Assembly (NCBI RefSeq): GCF_003008615.1 | Contig: NZ_CP027657.1 | Coordinates: 5,652,001-5,716,000, forward strand | Origin: Pseudomonas mendocina | Lineage (GTDB): Bacteria; Pseudomonadota; Gammaproteobacteria; Pseudomonadales; Pseudomonadaceae | Direction: 5' to 3' | DNA length: 64,000 bases | In this document: one piece after another, positions 1 to 10,600 of the stretch | Layout: each line of letters begins with the position of its first letter | Numbering within the stretch: the stretch's first letter is position 1 | Program-made: the position numbers and the translations under genes | Notes under the pieces: generated by a model | What the model saw: the letters and a program-made list of their open reading frames with translations, nothing else | Database searches by the model: none | Told to the model about the DNA's origin: nothing

Positions 1-2311
1 CAAGCACACGTAGAAAGGCAGAGATATCGGCATCCAATCCGCAGACGCCAGAGGTATCCTCACCGGCCTCTTCAATGGAGACCTCCTCCGGCTCAACAGG
101 CTGCTCGTCGATAAAGACCTGAGCCAACAGCGCTGACACTTGTTCGGTCTCACGCTGCAGTTGAGCAATGCGATCGTGATCCAAAGCAAAGCCGCCAGTG
201 GTCTTGGACTGAGTTGCCCCAGGAGCAGCATGCGTGGCCTGCAATGAGCCAGTAGGATTGCCACTGGCTGCGACATGAAGGTCGCTGTACAACGATTGCG
301 AATCTAATTGTAGGGCCTTGTAGACACGCTCAAGCAGCTTCACCTCTGCTGGGCTAACTTCACCATCTACTTGCGCCAGGTGGGCAAGGAATGCCGCCAC
401 TGCGCTCCTCGCCGAGTCGGCCAGCGGCTCCAGCTTCTTCTTCAGACTCTGCAAAGTTGGTGGCTGGTTGAGCTGCAGACGCAAATGGGCCTTCAGACGC
501 TTCCGATGCGCACCACTTAGGTGACTCCAAGAATCGACATGCTGAGATAGCAGCATGATTTCCTTCGGCGAGGTGTCGCCATCGGCAGCCGCCACAGCGC
601 AGGCGAGATCCAAAGTAACAGAAGCGGCGCTGTAGGCCGGTGAAGCGCGTAGATCACCATCTTCAGCCTGGGTCGCGAAGAGCGCCACGCGATCCTCAGG
701 CTTGGGCGTTCTGCTGCCAGCCAGTACATCCGGCTCGATACCAATATGCAATGATTCCAAAGCCCTGGCCAATGTGAGGACTTTGTCTCGCGACAAGGCT
801 CCTGCACTCTGCAGCCGCCCCGCCAGCTCACCAAAGCTCATGACCACCATGCCGTCGCCGATGCGTTGCTTCAACTCATCAAGCTCTACCCGAGCGCCCG
901 CAGGCCAGAGGCTAACAGGTAATTGTAGGAGCCCTTCCAGTGCATCTGGTACGCCAGGATTGCGGCCGAGATAACGGCTGTATGGCTCCAATTGCACCGT
1001 ACATTCGTCGACCAGTTGCTGCAGCTTTTTCCGCGCTGCAGAGGTGGCAGTTACATCGGGAATTTCGGATAGGCCATCCAATTCCTGGGAAGGTAACCCC
1101 GCAGAGGCGGTGTTGTACTGAAATTTCAACCGAGTTTTGTTCTGTGGGAGGACTATCCCTGCGCCATACCGCTCTTCGTAGCGCATATGAAACAAGCGGG
1201 CAAATGCATCTTCACAGCGAGTTACGGGTGTCCGTTTTCCGATGCTGTGATCGGATAGCACCCAGGCCAATGCCCAGTTGGCTGGTAGCGGATGCTTATC
1301 GACGGCCAACTGCCCCAAGCCTATACGCAACTCGATAGGCATTTCGTAGCCGTAAGGCAATGGTGTTGGTGGTGTTTCCAGATAGCGTCGAGTAGGCATC
1401 GCGCCCTGACGAAGGAAGTCCACGAAGCGGCTTGCATAGTTGTTGAAGGAATGATTCCCACCATAAATTGAGAGCAATCTCTCGACTTCGGCAATGATAC
1501 TGGGAGTCTCGGCGGCCGCTGCTCGATCCGTCTTCGCATCGACAAACACCCTGCGTTCCAGACCATAGAAGAACAGGAAGACGTAGCCGATGTTGGCATG
1601 CGGGGCTTTCCGACCGCTGGATAGCCATTGCAGGTAAGCACGTCGTGCTTCGGGGGAGATGCCGTCGTAGCTCGACCAGTAGGAAGTAAGGCGCTCGGCG
1701 ATATCTACAATACCTCGCGCGACCTTAAGCTTGGGGTTGATCAGGCTGGGCTCCGAGGAGCCATAACGGTTGTTCCGATCCTCGCCGACATAAATCATCC
1801 CGCCTGAAATCTTCTCTCCGGCAATCTCGATGAACTCGTCCTGAGGTAACCAACGCGCTTTAGAAACAGCCAAATCAGCAGGCGCACTTGGGATTCGATG
1901 GGACGGCCGCTCCGATACCTCAAGCGTCACGGTAAATAGCCCGGCGCTATCTGTCCTCTCAGACGATGACGCTGGGGCCTGAGCCGAAGCCGTTTTCTGA
2001 GTAGGAGTGAGCGTATTTGCCTCTAAGGGAACGATTTCATCTAGAGAAAATGTCAAACCATGGGACAGAGCTGCATTGTCTGACCGTGTTGCCTTCGAAG
2101 AGGAGGGTCGCTTGCTAGGAGGGGAAGCTACGGCTGACGGTTTATCGGAGAACCTCACTATCAACCATACGCCAAAGCCGATAATCGCTACGCCGATCAA
2201 AACCATCCAAGCCTGCTTAGGAATAGAAGCGAGAAGGCCCAGCACGATAGCCCCGAGGATCAATCCGCCAGATAAATTGGGCTTCCCTCTACCTCTGCGC
2301 TTCCTTGCCAT
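1..2311 (-). CDS. TerB_N/TerB domain membrane-anchored protein, Shango SngA-like (C-terminus outside window)
   Basis: The reading frame is open on the minus strand from the ATG at 2311 to the window edge (at least 770 codons). It starts MARKRRGRGK, then has two hydrophobic stretches at about residues 14-49, so it is probably membrane anchored. Residues about 120-250 match TerB_N in character: YWSSYDGISPEARRAYLQWL and later VFLFFYGLERR. Around 565-670 come acidic TerB-type helices, with AAADGDTSPKE and VDGEVSPAEVKLLERVY. TerB-domain proteins occur in tellurite-resistance and phage-defence loci. In the Shango system a TerB protein works with an ATPase and a large helicase. The gene lies 105 bp downstream of such a helicase on the same strand. 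The expected third gene would be beyond the left edge, so the system assignment is an inference. Confidence 0.8.
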   Translation of the reverse strand, partial: MARKRRGRGKPNLSGGLILGAIVLGLLASIPKQAWMVLIGVAIIGFGVWLIVRFSDKPSAVASPPSKRPSSSKATRSDNAALSHGLTFSLDEIVPLEANTLTPTQKTASAQAPASSSERTDSAGLFTVTLEVSERPSHRIPSAPADLAVSKARWLPQDEFIEIAGEKISGGMIYVGEDRNNRYGSSEPSLINPKLKVARGIVDIAERLTSYWSSYDGISPEARRAYLQWLSSGRKAPHANIGYVFLFFYGLERRVFVDAKTDRAAAAETPSIIAEVERLLSIYGGNHSFNNYASRFVDFLRQGAMPTRRYLETPPTPLPYGYEMPIELRIGLGQLAVDKHPLPANWALAWVLSDHSIGKRTPVTRCEDAFARLFHMRYEERYGAGIVLPQNKTRLKFQYNTASAGLPSQELDGLSEIPDVTATSAARKKLQQLVDECTVQLEPYSRYLGRNPGVPDALEGLLQLPVSLWPAGARVELDELKQRIGDGMVVMSFGELAGRLQSAGALSRDKVLTLARALESLHIGIEPDVLAGSRTPKPEDRVALFATQAEDGDLRASPAYSAASVTLDLACAVAAADGDTSPKEIMLLSQHVDSWSHLSGAHRKRLKAHLRLQLNQPPTLQSLKKKLEPLADSARSAVAAFLAHLAQVDGEVSPAEVKLLERVYKALQLDSQSLYSDLHVAASGNPTGSLQATHAAPGATQSKTTGGFALDHDRIAQLQRETEQVSALLAQVFIDEQPVEPEEVSIEEAGEDTSGVCGLDADISAFLRVL

Positions 2312-2416
2312 TTCCAATCCACTCTCTACTCAATGCAGGCCGATCGCCAGTATTAAAGATTTCGTCCTCACAGCCAACTCCCAAAATATCCGCATGCTAC
2401 CTGTCCAGCGTAGCAC

Positions 2417-5400
2417 CTACCCTCTCCCTCTCGGCACAACCACCTCCCACCGTTCACACTTATTCAAATCCCTATACTGCTCCTCACCATCCTCGGCAAA
2501 CCGAACCATGACGGCCGCGACTTCGCATTGATCGAAGCCGATCTGTGGCTGGAATGACTTGGCGGTTCGCCCTACCAGGTTGCCTTGCCTGTCGAGCAGT
2601 TGATAGCGGCCAGCCTCTTCCTTCAGCGTCAGCGGATCACCCTCGCGAAGCGCCTCAACCGCCTTGTGTATCCGGGCATGCGGTGATTGACGGCCGGCAA
2701 AACCAATGTCGATCTCCTTCAGCGTGAGTTGCTGAAAGCGAACCTCCAACTCAGGAAGAGGTTGTCCCTGAAACTCATGCTGATGAACATCCCTCATCAG
2801 GCTGCGGCTGAATGGGTTGCCGTCAGCGAACTCGCACAACGTCAGGGTCTGCTCGGCTCGCGTCATCCCCACGTAGTACAAACGTCGCTCATCGGCCAGG
2901 GTATCGACCTGAGCGCTCCAACCGCCATCCAGCAGGACGACATGGCGGAACTCCAGCCCTTTGGCCGAATGCACGGTGCCAAGATAGAGGCCTTCCTTCG
3001 GCTGTTGGCGCAATTCACGGGCGTAGTCGTACAGCCAGTCGATCAAGGCACCACTGCCAAGTTGGCAGTCGCCCAACTCTCCTCGCATTTGCTCAAAGGC
3101 CGTCTGGAAAAAACTCTTCCACTCGGCTTCCACCAGTTGATTGCTAGCCGACAAACGCTGCCATGCGTCAGCCGAGCACAATGTGCCTTCGATTTCTCGC
3201 AGAGAGTCGATTGCAGCTACGAAACGGCGCTGCCGAGTAAGGGGCAACGCCGTTTCCTTGTCTGCTGCCAGGAAATAACGAATATCGTGCTGCTCGCACC
3301 AGGCCTGGATCGGCCACAGATAGCGGTGCGTCCGAGCCAGAACCGCACAGCCGTTCCAGCTCCCCTGTTCGAGCGCGAGTAACCGTCCCAACTCCACCAT
3401 GGCCGCCTGTGCCTGCAGGTTGCCGCGCTCACGGTCGCCCGGGTCGATCAGCAATCTCAGTACCCGGCCTTTGCGCTGCTCATCCTGCTCTTCCCATAGC
3501 GCGCCGGCAGGCAGCTCCTGCCGAGCCCTGTCGATCCGGATGGGATTGGCCTCTTTCAGTCGAGCCGAATTCTGGCCAATGAGTTGGTTGGCCGCCTCAA
3601 TGATGCGCAGGGAAGAACGGTAGTTATCGACCAGGAAGCTGGTCGACGCCTCATAGTCCTCGCGGAAGCGCTCGATATAACGATTGTTGGTATCACGCCA
3701 GGCATAGATGTTCTGGTCATCATCGCCTACCGCCATGATGCACAACCGGCCATCTTCCTCCGCGTGCCGCCCAGCCAGAGCACTGACCAGACGGTATTGC
3801 AGGTCGTCGATGTCCTGGTATTCGTCGACCAGCATGTAACGGTATCCGCGCAGTAGCTGCTCGCGCAGGTCGTCCTCGCCCTCAATATTGCGCTTACCCT
3901 CCAACAACTCGACAGCATCGCTCAATACCTGCTTGAGGGCTCGCTCGTCGACCGTCGCGCCTCGCTCGAAACGGGTGCCGGTCAAGCGCATGGCCATGCC
4001 GTGATAGGTCAGGACGCTGACACCGTAGGCATCGGCCCCGACCAAGGCCAGCAGCCGTTTGCGGATCTCGTTCGCCGCATGGCGGTTGAAGGTCAGCGCC
4101 ACGATGCTGGTCGCAGGCACTCGCCGAACCCGAAGCAGGTAAGCGATGCGATGCACGATCACACGTGTCTTGCCGGAGCCCGGCCCAGCCAGCACCAGCC
4201 GGTTGATGTCGTCATCGTCGGCGACTATCAGTTTCTGAGTAGTGCTCAGCGACTCGATAATCGACTTCCATGACTCCTCGCTGGTCGCCAGCTTGAGCAC
4301 GTCCTCCCGACCATTAAAATGCCGCTTGATAAACGCCTGCTTGGAGTCGGTGAAGTAATCCAGCACTAGGCGCAACGCCTCAGCCATCTCCTTCAGCGCC
4401 ACTTCCGCGTATTCACGCATCACATGAACCTGGATGCGCTTCTCGCGGTAGTGCTCATCGAGTCGCAAGTAGTCCTCCTTGAGGAAGGTCTTGCGCTTGT
4501 CTTCCTTCTTGACCTCGATAGTCATGGCTCGTCGCATGACCGTCATGCCGTGGTTGAGGGTCAAAATGTCCTGCCGATGCAAATAGAGCAGGACATGCTC
4601 AATCACCTTACGGCGCCTGTTCGGCGGAATCAGATGCGGCAGCTCGAGGTCACTTTCGATAACCTGGAGCAATTCGCCAAAACTCGTTTCGACCAGCAGA
4701 TCCGCGCCACGCAATCCTGCCGGTAGCTTACCGACCAACAGTTCCAGGAACTTGCTAGCCAATACACGCCGCACGTCACCAAAGCCAACGATCTTCGCCC
4801 AGGAATGACCACCCTTGATGCGCAGTTTGAGGTAGTCACGATTGAGTTGCCTGAGTTCAAAGCTACTGCGTTGCTGATCATCGGCATCATGATCCTGGGC
4901 CAAGCTGCGCAACAGCCGCAGCACATGCAGCGGGAGCAGCTCCTCCAGCCCTGTCGTTGCCTTAAGTTCAGCGGTTAGTGCCGGCAGATTCAGATCCTGC
5001 CAACCACCCTGCTCGGCATCCGGCGCCTGCTCTGGCAAGCACTGCAGCAGTGCCTTTTCCAGCTCCAGGGTGTTTTGCAGGCGCTGACTGGAAGCCCCCG
5101 TCACACCATGGCGCACATACAGGGTTATCTGCGAGTCGTTGACCAGCAGCCCCATCTCCTCTAATTGCTTGAGTGCGCTGGCAACCTCTTCCGATTCCAG
5201 ACTGGTCAACTGCATCAACTGGTCGGTGTTCACCCGTTCATCAGTATCGGCCCCGTAGAGAAAGCGCAGAATAGCCCTGAACTCCTCCAATCGACGTTGC
5301 GGCAACTCGGCCTTCAGCAAACGTTTCTCGGCCTCTTCCTCGCTCACATCCAGCCGTGCCGGGAAAATCTGTGTATGGTTTTCCTCACGCTTGAGGTAAT

Positions 5401-7540
5401 CACCACGCTCCAGCCAGGCAACCGCCGTAACGACCTTGGTTTCAGCATCACGCTCATCTGCGGAGAAGGTGGTTTCAACGTCATCGTCCAAGAGGATTTC
5501 ACCCGCTGTGATGACCAGCTTGCCACCCTTTCGCCGATTGCTCTCGTTACGCAACTTGCGCAGGATCTGCTGGATGTCGCGGATGCTGAGCTTCGAGCGC
5601 TCGCTCATGCCGAACTGGGTTTCGATGTCCTGCGGGTCGTACAACAGCACACAGCGTGCATCACCCTGATCACGCCCAGCCCTGCCCGCCTCCTGCAGGT
5701 AGTTCTCCAGCGAACCTGGTATGTCGGCATGCACGACGAGACGGATATCAGCCTTGTCCACGCCCATTCCGAAGGCGTTGGTAGCTACGATGATTCTCAG
5801 TTGCCCAGCCTTGAAATCGTCCTGAATATCCGTTTTGGTGTTGGGCTCAAGACCGGCATGAAAGTGCTTGCAAGGCCACCCTTGGCCAATCAGAAAATCG
5901 GACAGCTCCTCGGCACTCTTGCGACTGGAAACGAAGACGACTGCACCGCCCTCCTGAGCGTCCAGGTGCTCTCGCAATAATCCATCAGTACGCGACCACT
6001 TCTCTGCCTTGGTGCAGGGCAGCACATCAAAATGCAGATTGGTTCGCTCGTGCCCTCCGGGGAACACCTTGAATTCAATGCCCAGGCTTTCCCTGAAATG
6101 GCTCTGGATATCCGCGAGCACATCGGGCTTGGCTGTCGCGGTAAAACAACCAATCTGCGCCAGCGGTTGGTCAGCGGTGTACTCCCGGATGAAGCGGGAC
6201 ACATAAAGGTAGTCTGGCCGAAAGTCGCTGCCCCATTTCGATAGGCAGTGCGCCTCATCAAAAATCCAGGCACCGACCTGACGCTGGCGAATCGCTCTCC
6301 GGAAAGCCTTGTTGCGGAACTGCTCGGGGGACACCAGCAATATGCCGACGTCGCCCATCTGAATCTTCTCCAGCACCTCGGCGCGCTCCGGCATGGTCAG
6401 CAGGCCATTCAGAGCTGCGGCGCACTGGACGTTGCGCTCCAGCAGCCCGTCGACCTGATCCTTCATCAGCGACTGCAACGGCGAAACGATGACGGTAAGG
6501 CTGCCGTTACGATGGAAGCGATTCAACGCAGGTAACTGGTAGCACAGCGACTTGCCCCCGCCGGTCGCCAGGATAGCCAGTACGTGCTGTCCACGCATGC
6601 CAGCCAAAACGATATCGTGCTGAAGACTTTTCCCTGGCTGCTCATAGCGAAAATCAGGGAAGCCGAAGTAGCGTTTGAGCTCGTGGCGTGGGTCATGAGT
6701 CGTCTGACAGTACTGGCAATCCTCTCGCTGACATGGCACGTCGCGCAGCTCGGAGATTAGCCGCCCGGCCTCTGGAAACTGATGTCGCACCCAGGGCGCC
6801 AGTACCGAGTTGCCGCCAGATACACGAAGCCAGGCCAGTGCGTAGGCCAACGGCCAATGCAGGTCCCCCCGCTGTAAATCCTCCTCAAGTAGTTGCTCAA
6901 GCCGTGCTCGGCATACCTTCAAGTCACGCTGAAGGGCTGGATCCGTCTCTTGCAGCAATTGCGAAACCAGCGTTTTGAGCTCGGATATGGCCACCGGGGC
7001 CTGCCCAGTTATCGACGCGAAGAAAACGCCCAGATCGCTCTTTATGCCCGGTGCCAACAGCGCTTGATAGCACAAGAGTTCCTGCGGATTGAGATCATTT
7101 AGCTGACTGAAAGACCGGAACTGATCCTCAACCAAGACTAATGTTGAGCGGCAATCAGAGAGTGGCGAGTTAAGGCTATCTCGAATGAGCTTGTAGTCTT
7201 TAACCAGTCGATGATACGGGTTCTGTGGGAAGGCCAGAGGAGAAAGGCGTAACGTATCGATTACGGGCCGTTCATGCAGCGAGAGCTGCGGAGCTAACGC
7301 TTGAATGATCGGTAAGTCGTGCTCAATGATGTTGTGCCCGATCAAATACTCTGCATTAACACTCAACTCATCTAGAGATTGCAGCGCAGGCAGCGGGTTG
7401 CTGGATACCCGCAACTCCAGAGCATCATCACTCCCTGGTCGCAAAGCGCCGACCATCGTGATCTTTGCTGGTCTTCCTTTATCGGATGGAACCACTTCAA
7501 GATCAAAGATCACACTTTCTAGCAGGGGAGTTGGTAACAT
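2417..7540 (-). CDS. DnaQ-like exonuclease / RecQ helicase / UvrD helicase fusion, Shango SngC-like
   Basis: This giant protein (about 1,707 aa) joins three DNA-processing modules. Residues 1-200 resemble a DEDD 3'-5' exonuclease, with FDLEV near residue 14 and a later IGHNIIEHDLP. Residues about 300-680 are a RecQ-type helicase, with Walker A LATGGGKS near 327, FDEAHC near 432 and the GRAGRDQG motif. Residues about 1,100-1,580 are a UvrD/Rep superfamily 1 helicase, with AGPGSGKT near 1120, VDEYQD near 1238, HSAKGLEF near 1527 and YYVGMTRAEQ near 1560. The ATG at 7540 follows AAGGA; a TTG three bases upstream is less likely. It is followed by the TerB protein gene. This architecture fits the helicase of Shango-type defence, probably acting on invading DNA. 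The exact system name is an inference. Confidence 0.85.
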   Translation of the reverse strand: MLPTPLLESVIFDLEVVPSDKGRPAKITMVGALRPGSDDALELRVSSNPLPALQSLDELSVNAEYLIGHNIIEHDLPIIQALAPQLSLHERPVIDTLRLSPLAFPQNPYHRLVKDYKLIRDSLNSPLSDCRSTLVLVEDQFRSFSQLNDLNPQELLCYQALLAPGIKSDLGVFFASITGQAPVAISELKTLVSQLLQETDPALQRDLKVCRARLEQLLEEDLQRGDLHWPLAYALAWLRVSGGNSVLAPWVRHQFPEAGRLISELRDVPCQREDCQYCQTTHDPRHELKRYFGFPDFRYEQPGKSLQHDIVLAGMRGQHVLAILATGGGKSLCYQLPALNRFHRNGSLTVIVSPLQSLMKDQVDGLLERNVQCAAALNGLLTMPERAEVLEKIQMGDVGILLVSPEQFRNKAFRRAIRQRQVGAWIFDEAHCLSKWGSDFRPDYLYVSRFIREYTADQPLAQIGCFTATAKPDVLADIQSHFRESLGIEFKVFPGGHERTNLHFDVLPCTKAEKWSRTDGLLREHLDAQEGGAVVFVSSRKSAEELSDFLIGQGWPCKHFHAGLEPNTKTDIQDDFKAGQLRIIVATNAFGMGVDKADIRLVVHADIPGSLENYLQEAGRAGRDQGDARCVLLYDPQDIETQFGMSERSKLSIRDIQQILRKLRNESNRRKGGKLVITAGEILLDDDVETTFSADERDAETKVVTAVAWLERGDYLKREENHTQIFPARLDVSEEEAEKRLLKAELPQRRLEEFRAILRFLYGADTDERVNTDQLMQLTSLESEEVASALKQLEEMGLLVNDSQITLYVRHGVTGASSQRLQNTLELEKALLQCLPEQAPDAEQGGWQDLNLPALTAELKATTGLEELLPLHVLRLLRSLAQDHDADDQQRSSFELRQLNRDYLKLRIKGGHSWAKIVGFGDVRRVLASKFLELLVGKLPAGLRGADLLVETSFGELLQVIESDLELPHLIPPNRRRKVIEHVLLYLHRQDILTLNHGMTVMRRAMTIEVKKEDKRKTFLKEDYLRLDEHYREKRIQVHVMREYAEVALKEMAEALRLVLDYFTDSKQAFIKRHFNGREDVLKLATSEESWKSIIESLSTTQKLIVADDDDINRLVLAGPGSGKTRVIVHRIAYLLRVRRVPATSIVALTFNRHAANEIRKRLLALVGADAYGVSVLTYHGMAMRLTGTRFERGATVDERALKQVLSDAVELLEGKRNIEGEDDLREQLLRGYRYMLVDEYQDIDDLQYRLVSALAGRHAEEDGRLCIMAVGDDDQNIYAWRDTNNRYIERFREDYEASTSFLVDNYRSSLRIIEAANQLIGQNSARLKEANPIRIDRARQELPAGALWEEQDEQRKGRVLRLLIDPGDRERGNLQAQAAMVELGRLLALEQGSWNGCAVLARTHRYLWPIQAWCEQHDIRYFLAADKETALPLTRQRRFVAAIDSLREIEGTLCSADAWQRLSASNQLVEAEWKSFFQTAFEQMRGELGDCQLGSGALIDWLYDYARELRQQPKEGLYLGTVHSAKGLEFRHVVLLDGGWSAQVDTLADERRLYYVGMTRAEQTLTLCEFADGNPFSRSLMRDVHQHEFQGQPLPELEVRFQQLTLKEIDIGFAGRQSPHARIHKAVEALREGDPLTLKEEAGRYQLLDRQGNLVGRTAKSFQPQIGFDQCEVAAVMVRFAEDGEEQYRDLNKCERWEVVVPRGRG

Positions 7541-7581
7541 CAAACTGCATTCCTTGCTGAAAATTAGGCACAGAAATAGGG

Positions 7582-7608
7582 ACTATCATCACAACTCTTG
7601 ATGATAGT
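7582..7608. promoter_or_regulatory. Perfect 10-bp inverted repeat between zorD and the fusion helicase
   Basis: ACTATCATCA and its exact reverse complement TGATGATAGT are separated by 7 bases, in the 76-bp gap between the zorD stop and the helicase ATG. No U-rich tract follows on the minus strand, so an operator or an mRNA processing/attenuation hairpin is as likely as a terminator. Confidence 0.45.
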
Positions 7609-7616
7609 TTCTGAGG

Positions 7617-10600
7617 TCAAAGGCCCATTGATTGGATCATCTCGCTCTCAGCAACTGCCTCTGGAGTGACAACGGCATCTTTCAACATCAGCTTTCCCCG
7701 CAGAAGTCGATCCAAGTGCACGTCAAACGAGTCGTACTGGGGGTGAGTGACGGCAGGCAGATGGATGAACACTGACTTGGTTTGGCCGATCCGGTAAACC
7801 CGGTCAGACGCTTGCGCTTCTTTAGCCGGGTTCCAATGACGCTCTAAATGCACCACATGGTTGGCCCCAATCACCGTCAAACCGACACCAGCGGCTACTG
7901 GCGACATGATCAGGATGTTGAAGCCACTTTTCGCTTCAAACTCGGCAATTAGCTTCTTGCGCGTCATGTCCTCAGCCCGAGTCGCCACAGCCTGGGTGTC
8001 ACCATTGATCACCGCCACATTCAGGTCATAGATCTGATCCAGCCAGAGCTTGAGGACTCGTTGCAAGCGCTTGGTCATCATGAATAGGATGACCTTTTCA
8101 CCCTTGCTGCGGATCTCATCGAGTAACTGCAGCAGCACCGCCAGCTTGCCGGACTCCATCATCAGTTGTCGCGCCTGCTTGCCATCCTCGCTGTACAGCG
8201 CCGACTCATTCTCCAGCCGTGGGTGCAGGGAAATGGAGCGAAGCTGAGTCAAAGCCGCCAGTGCGGTACCACGCATATCCTCAGCGCTTGCACGACGAGC
8301 CCGATAGCTGTCGAGGACTTCGTCGTAGGCCTGCAACTGGATGCCTTTCATCACCACACCCAACTGCGCCGCATACCGTTGCAGGCCATGATCGGCTTGC
8401 TCGACACCACTGAGAATAGTCTTGGCTGGTAGGCCTTTGAGCTGATCTTCTTTAACCCGCCGCAACATGAATATGCCTACAGCACGCCGCAGCTGCTCGC
8501 CCAAACGCGCCCGTACCTCATCACGCTCTTCATCGCTTGCAGCCAGAATTGGCTTGATCCAGGTATCGCGGAAGCTTTCCCAGCCACCAAGTAAGCCAGG
8601 CTGCACCGTATGCATCAGGCACCAGAAATCGCCCAGGCTATTTTCCACCGGCGTGCCAGTCGCCAACAGTTTGAAATCCGCCTTGAGCCCTTTAGCGGCA
8701 ATAGTCTGCAGCGCATTGGGGTTCTTGATGTTCTGCGCCTCGTCGAAGATGACCATGCCCCAGTCGATTCGGCACAGGGAGAACTGATAATCACGCAGGG
8801 TCTGATAGGTCGTGAGCACTAAGCGACGGTCCATGTCCAGACGATGCACGCCTGCTTCCGGCCCCACATGCAGTGCATAGCGAATGCTCTGCTCATCCAT
8901 CATGCCGCTGCTGTCATCAATCATCGACGCCAACTGCACCGATTCACGCTCAGCACCTTTGACACGATAGTCACGCAGACTCCGCCCCGACTGCAGCACC
9001 ACCACATCGCGGAACGGAATGCTGGCGAAGGTCTTACCGACTTCATCCTCCCAGTTTTCCAACAGACTCAGTGGCGCCACCACCAGAACCGGCTTCTGCG
9101 GCTTGTCAGCCGCGCGCTGACTGGCCAGATACTCGCCGACTGCGACCAGCGACATGTATGTCTTGCCGAGGCCCATGTCATCTGCAAGCAGACCACCCTG
9201 CAGGCGATAGAGATCATCAGTTTCATCCTGCAACGCTGCGCCCATAAGCTTCAGCATCCACTCGACCCCCTCACGCTGATGAGGGAACGGCTCACGGACA
9301 TAGGTCGACCAATCTGGCACCACCAGCGGCCTCGCAGCAGCAGCCTTACGCAACAGTGCAGAATTGATCTCGTCGGCATCCTTGAGAATGACCCCGACTT
9401 TCTCCTTGTCCTCCCCACTGAGAACACCCTCCTCGCTGTGCGGTTCGCTATCGCTCACATGAGCCATGTTCTGGCGAGCCCTGGCCAGCTCTTGCTGAAC
9501 AGTCGGCGCGTCAGAGATATCGATCACCTCGCCAGCAAACGACAGAGTCGTCGCGCCCTGTTCATTAGCCGCCTGCAGTACCTCCTCGAAGCGCTGCAAG
9601 TCCTCGGGGGACTGAATCAGCTTGCTCAGGATCGCTGCAGGTGCCGGGCGCTTATCCAGCGCAAACCAGTCATTCTTGGTTGCATCCAGCACACCGAAAT
9701 CCATGTGCTGAAGCTTGCCAATACCCGCAACCCGGGCAGAAAAGCCCACCTCAAGATTGACCAGCGCAGCATCGAGAAACGCCGTTGGCGTGGCAATAAA
9801 CTCGTTGACCTGATCAGCCGGGATACGTTTGTTAGCCAGCACATTGCGGATGCCATCCATCCGCGCCTGATCCAGCAGCAACACACGATTGTCGATGCGC
9901 AGCACACCACCATCGGCGGTCATATCCAACTGCGACCAGCGTTTTTCCAGCTGGTCAGCACTGGAGCCATCCCCAAGGCTCGGGCAGAGTTGGAGGCTGC
10001 CGTCTGGTAAACGCGTAGCGATAACCCTGATGTTCTGAGGCACCACCACATCCAGCCGCTCAAAGTGGCTAAGATCAATACGCATCCCGCTGCGCGCGGC
10101 GGTCTGCAGCTCGGCCATCAGGCGTAGATTTGCCGCCTCTCCTCGCTGCTCTGGGCCTAAAGACTCATGCAGTTCCCAAGCCTGCAACCCCATCATTTCA
10201 GCCGGCGTCAGCCAATAGCACTCACTGCTGGTCAGGTACAGATAGGGGCCTTTGCGACTGAAGCTGGCAGGGCCGTCTGGCATTTCCAGCGTGATCGCCA
10301 CACGAAAACCACTGTTGCCCGTGCGCCCGCTAATCGAAGTGAGAAAGCGTCCGGGCAGACGTCTTGGCAAGCGCAGGATCTCGGCCTGCTCCAAATCCAT
10401 CCCGGCAATATCTTCTGCACCGATGTGAAAACCGTTGGCCGTGTTTTCGGCAATCCCTTGCTCAACCAGCATGTTGAGCACGATCAGCTGAATCTTTTCT
10501 AAAGCACTGCCCTGCCCGGTTTGCAGCGCCTTGAAGGTCGGCAAGGGCAGGTAGAAATTCAAGCCATTGGAATCAGGCTGAGACTGAAAGCCTTGCTGAG

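Noticed and set aside
8844..10010. 388-aa plus-strand frame opposite zorD
   Set aside because: It is antisense to clear SNF2 helicase sequence and has no recognisable domain.
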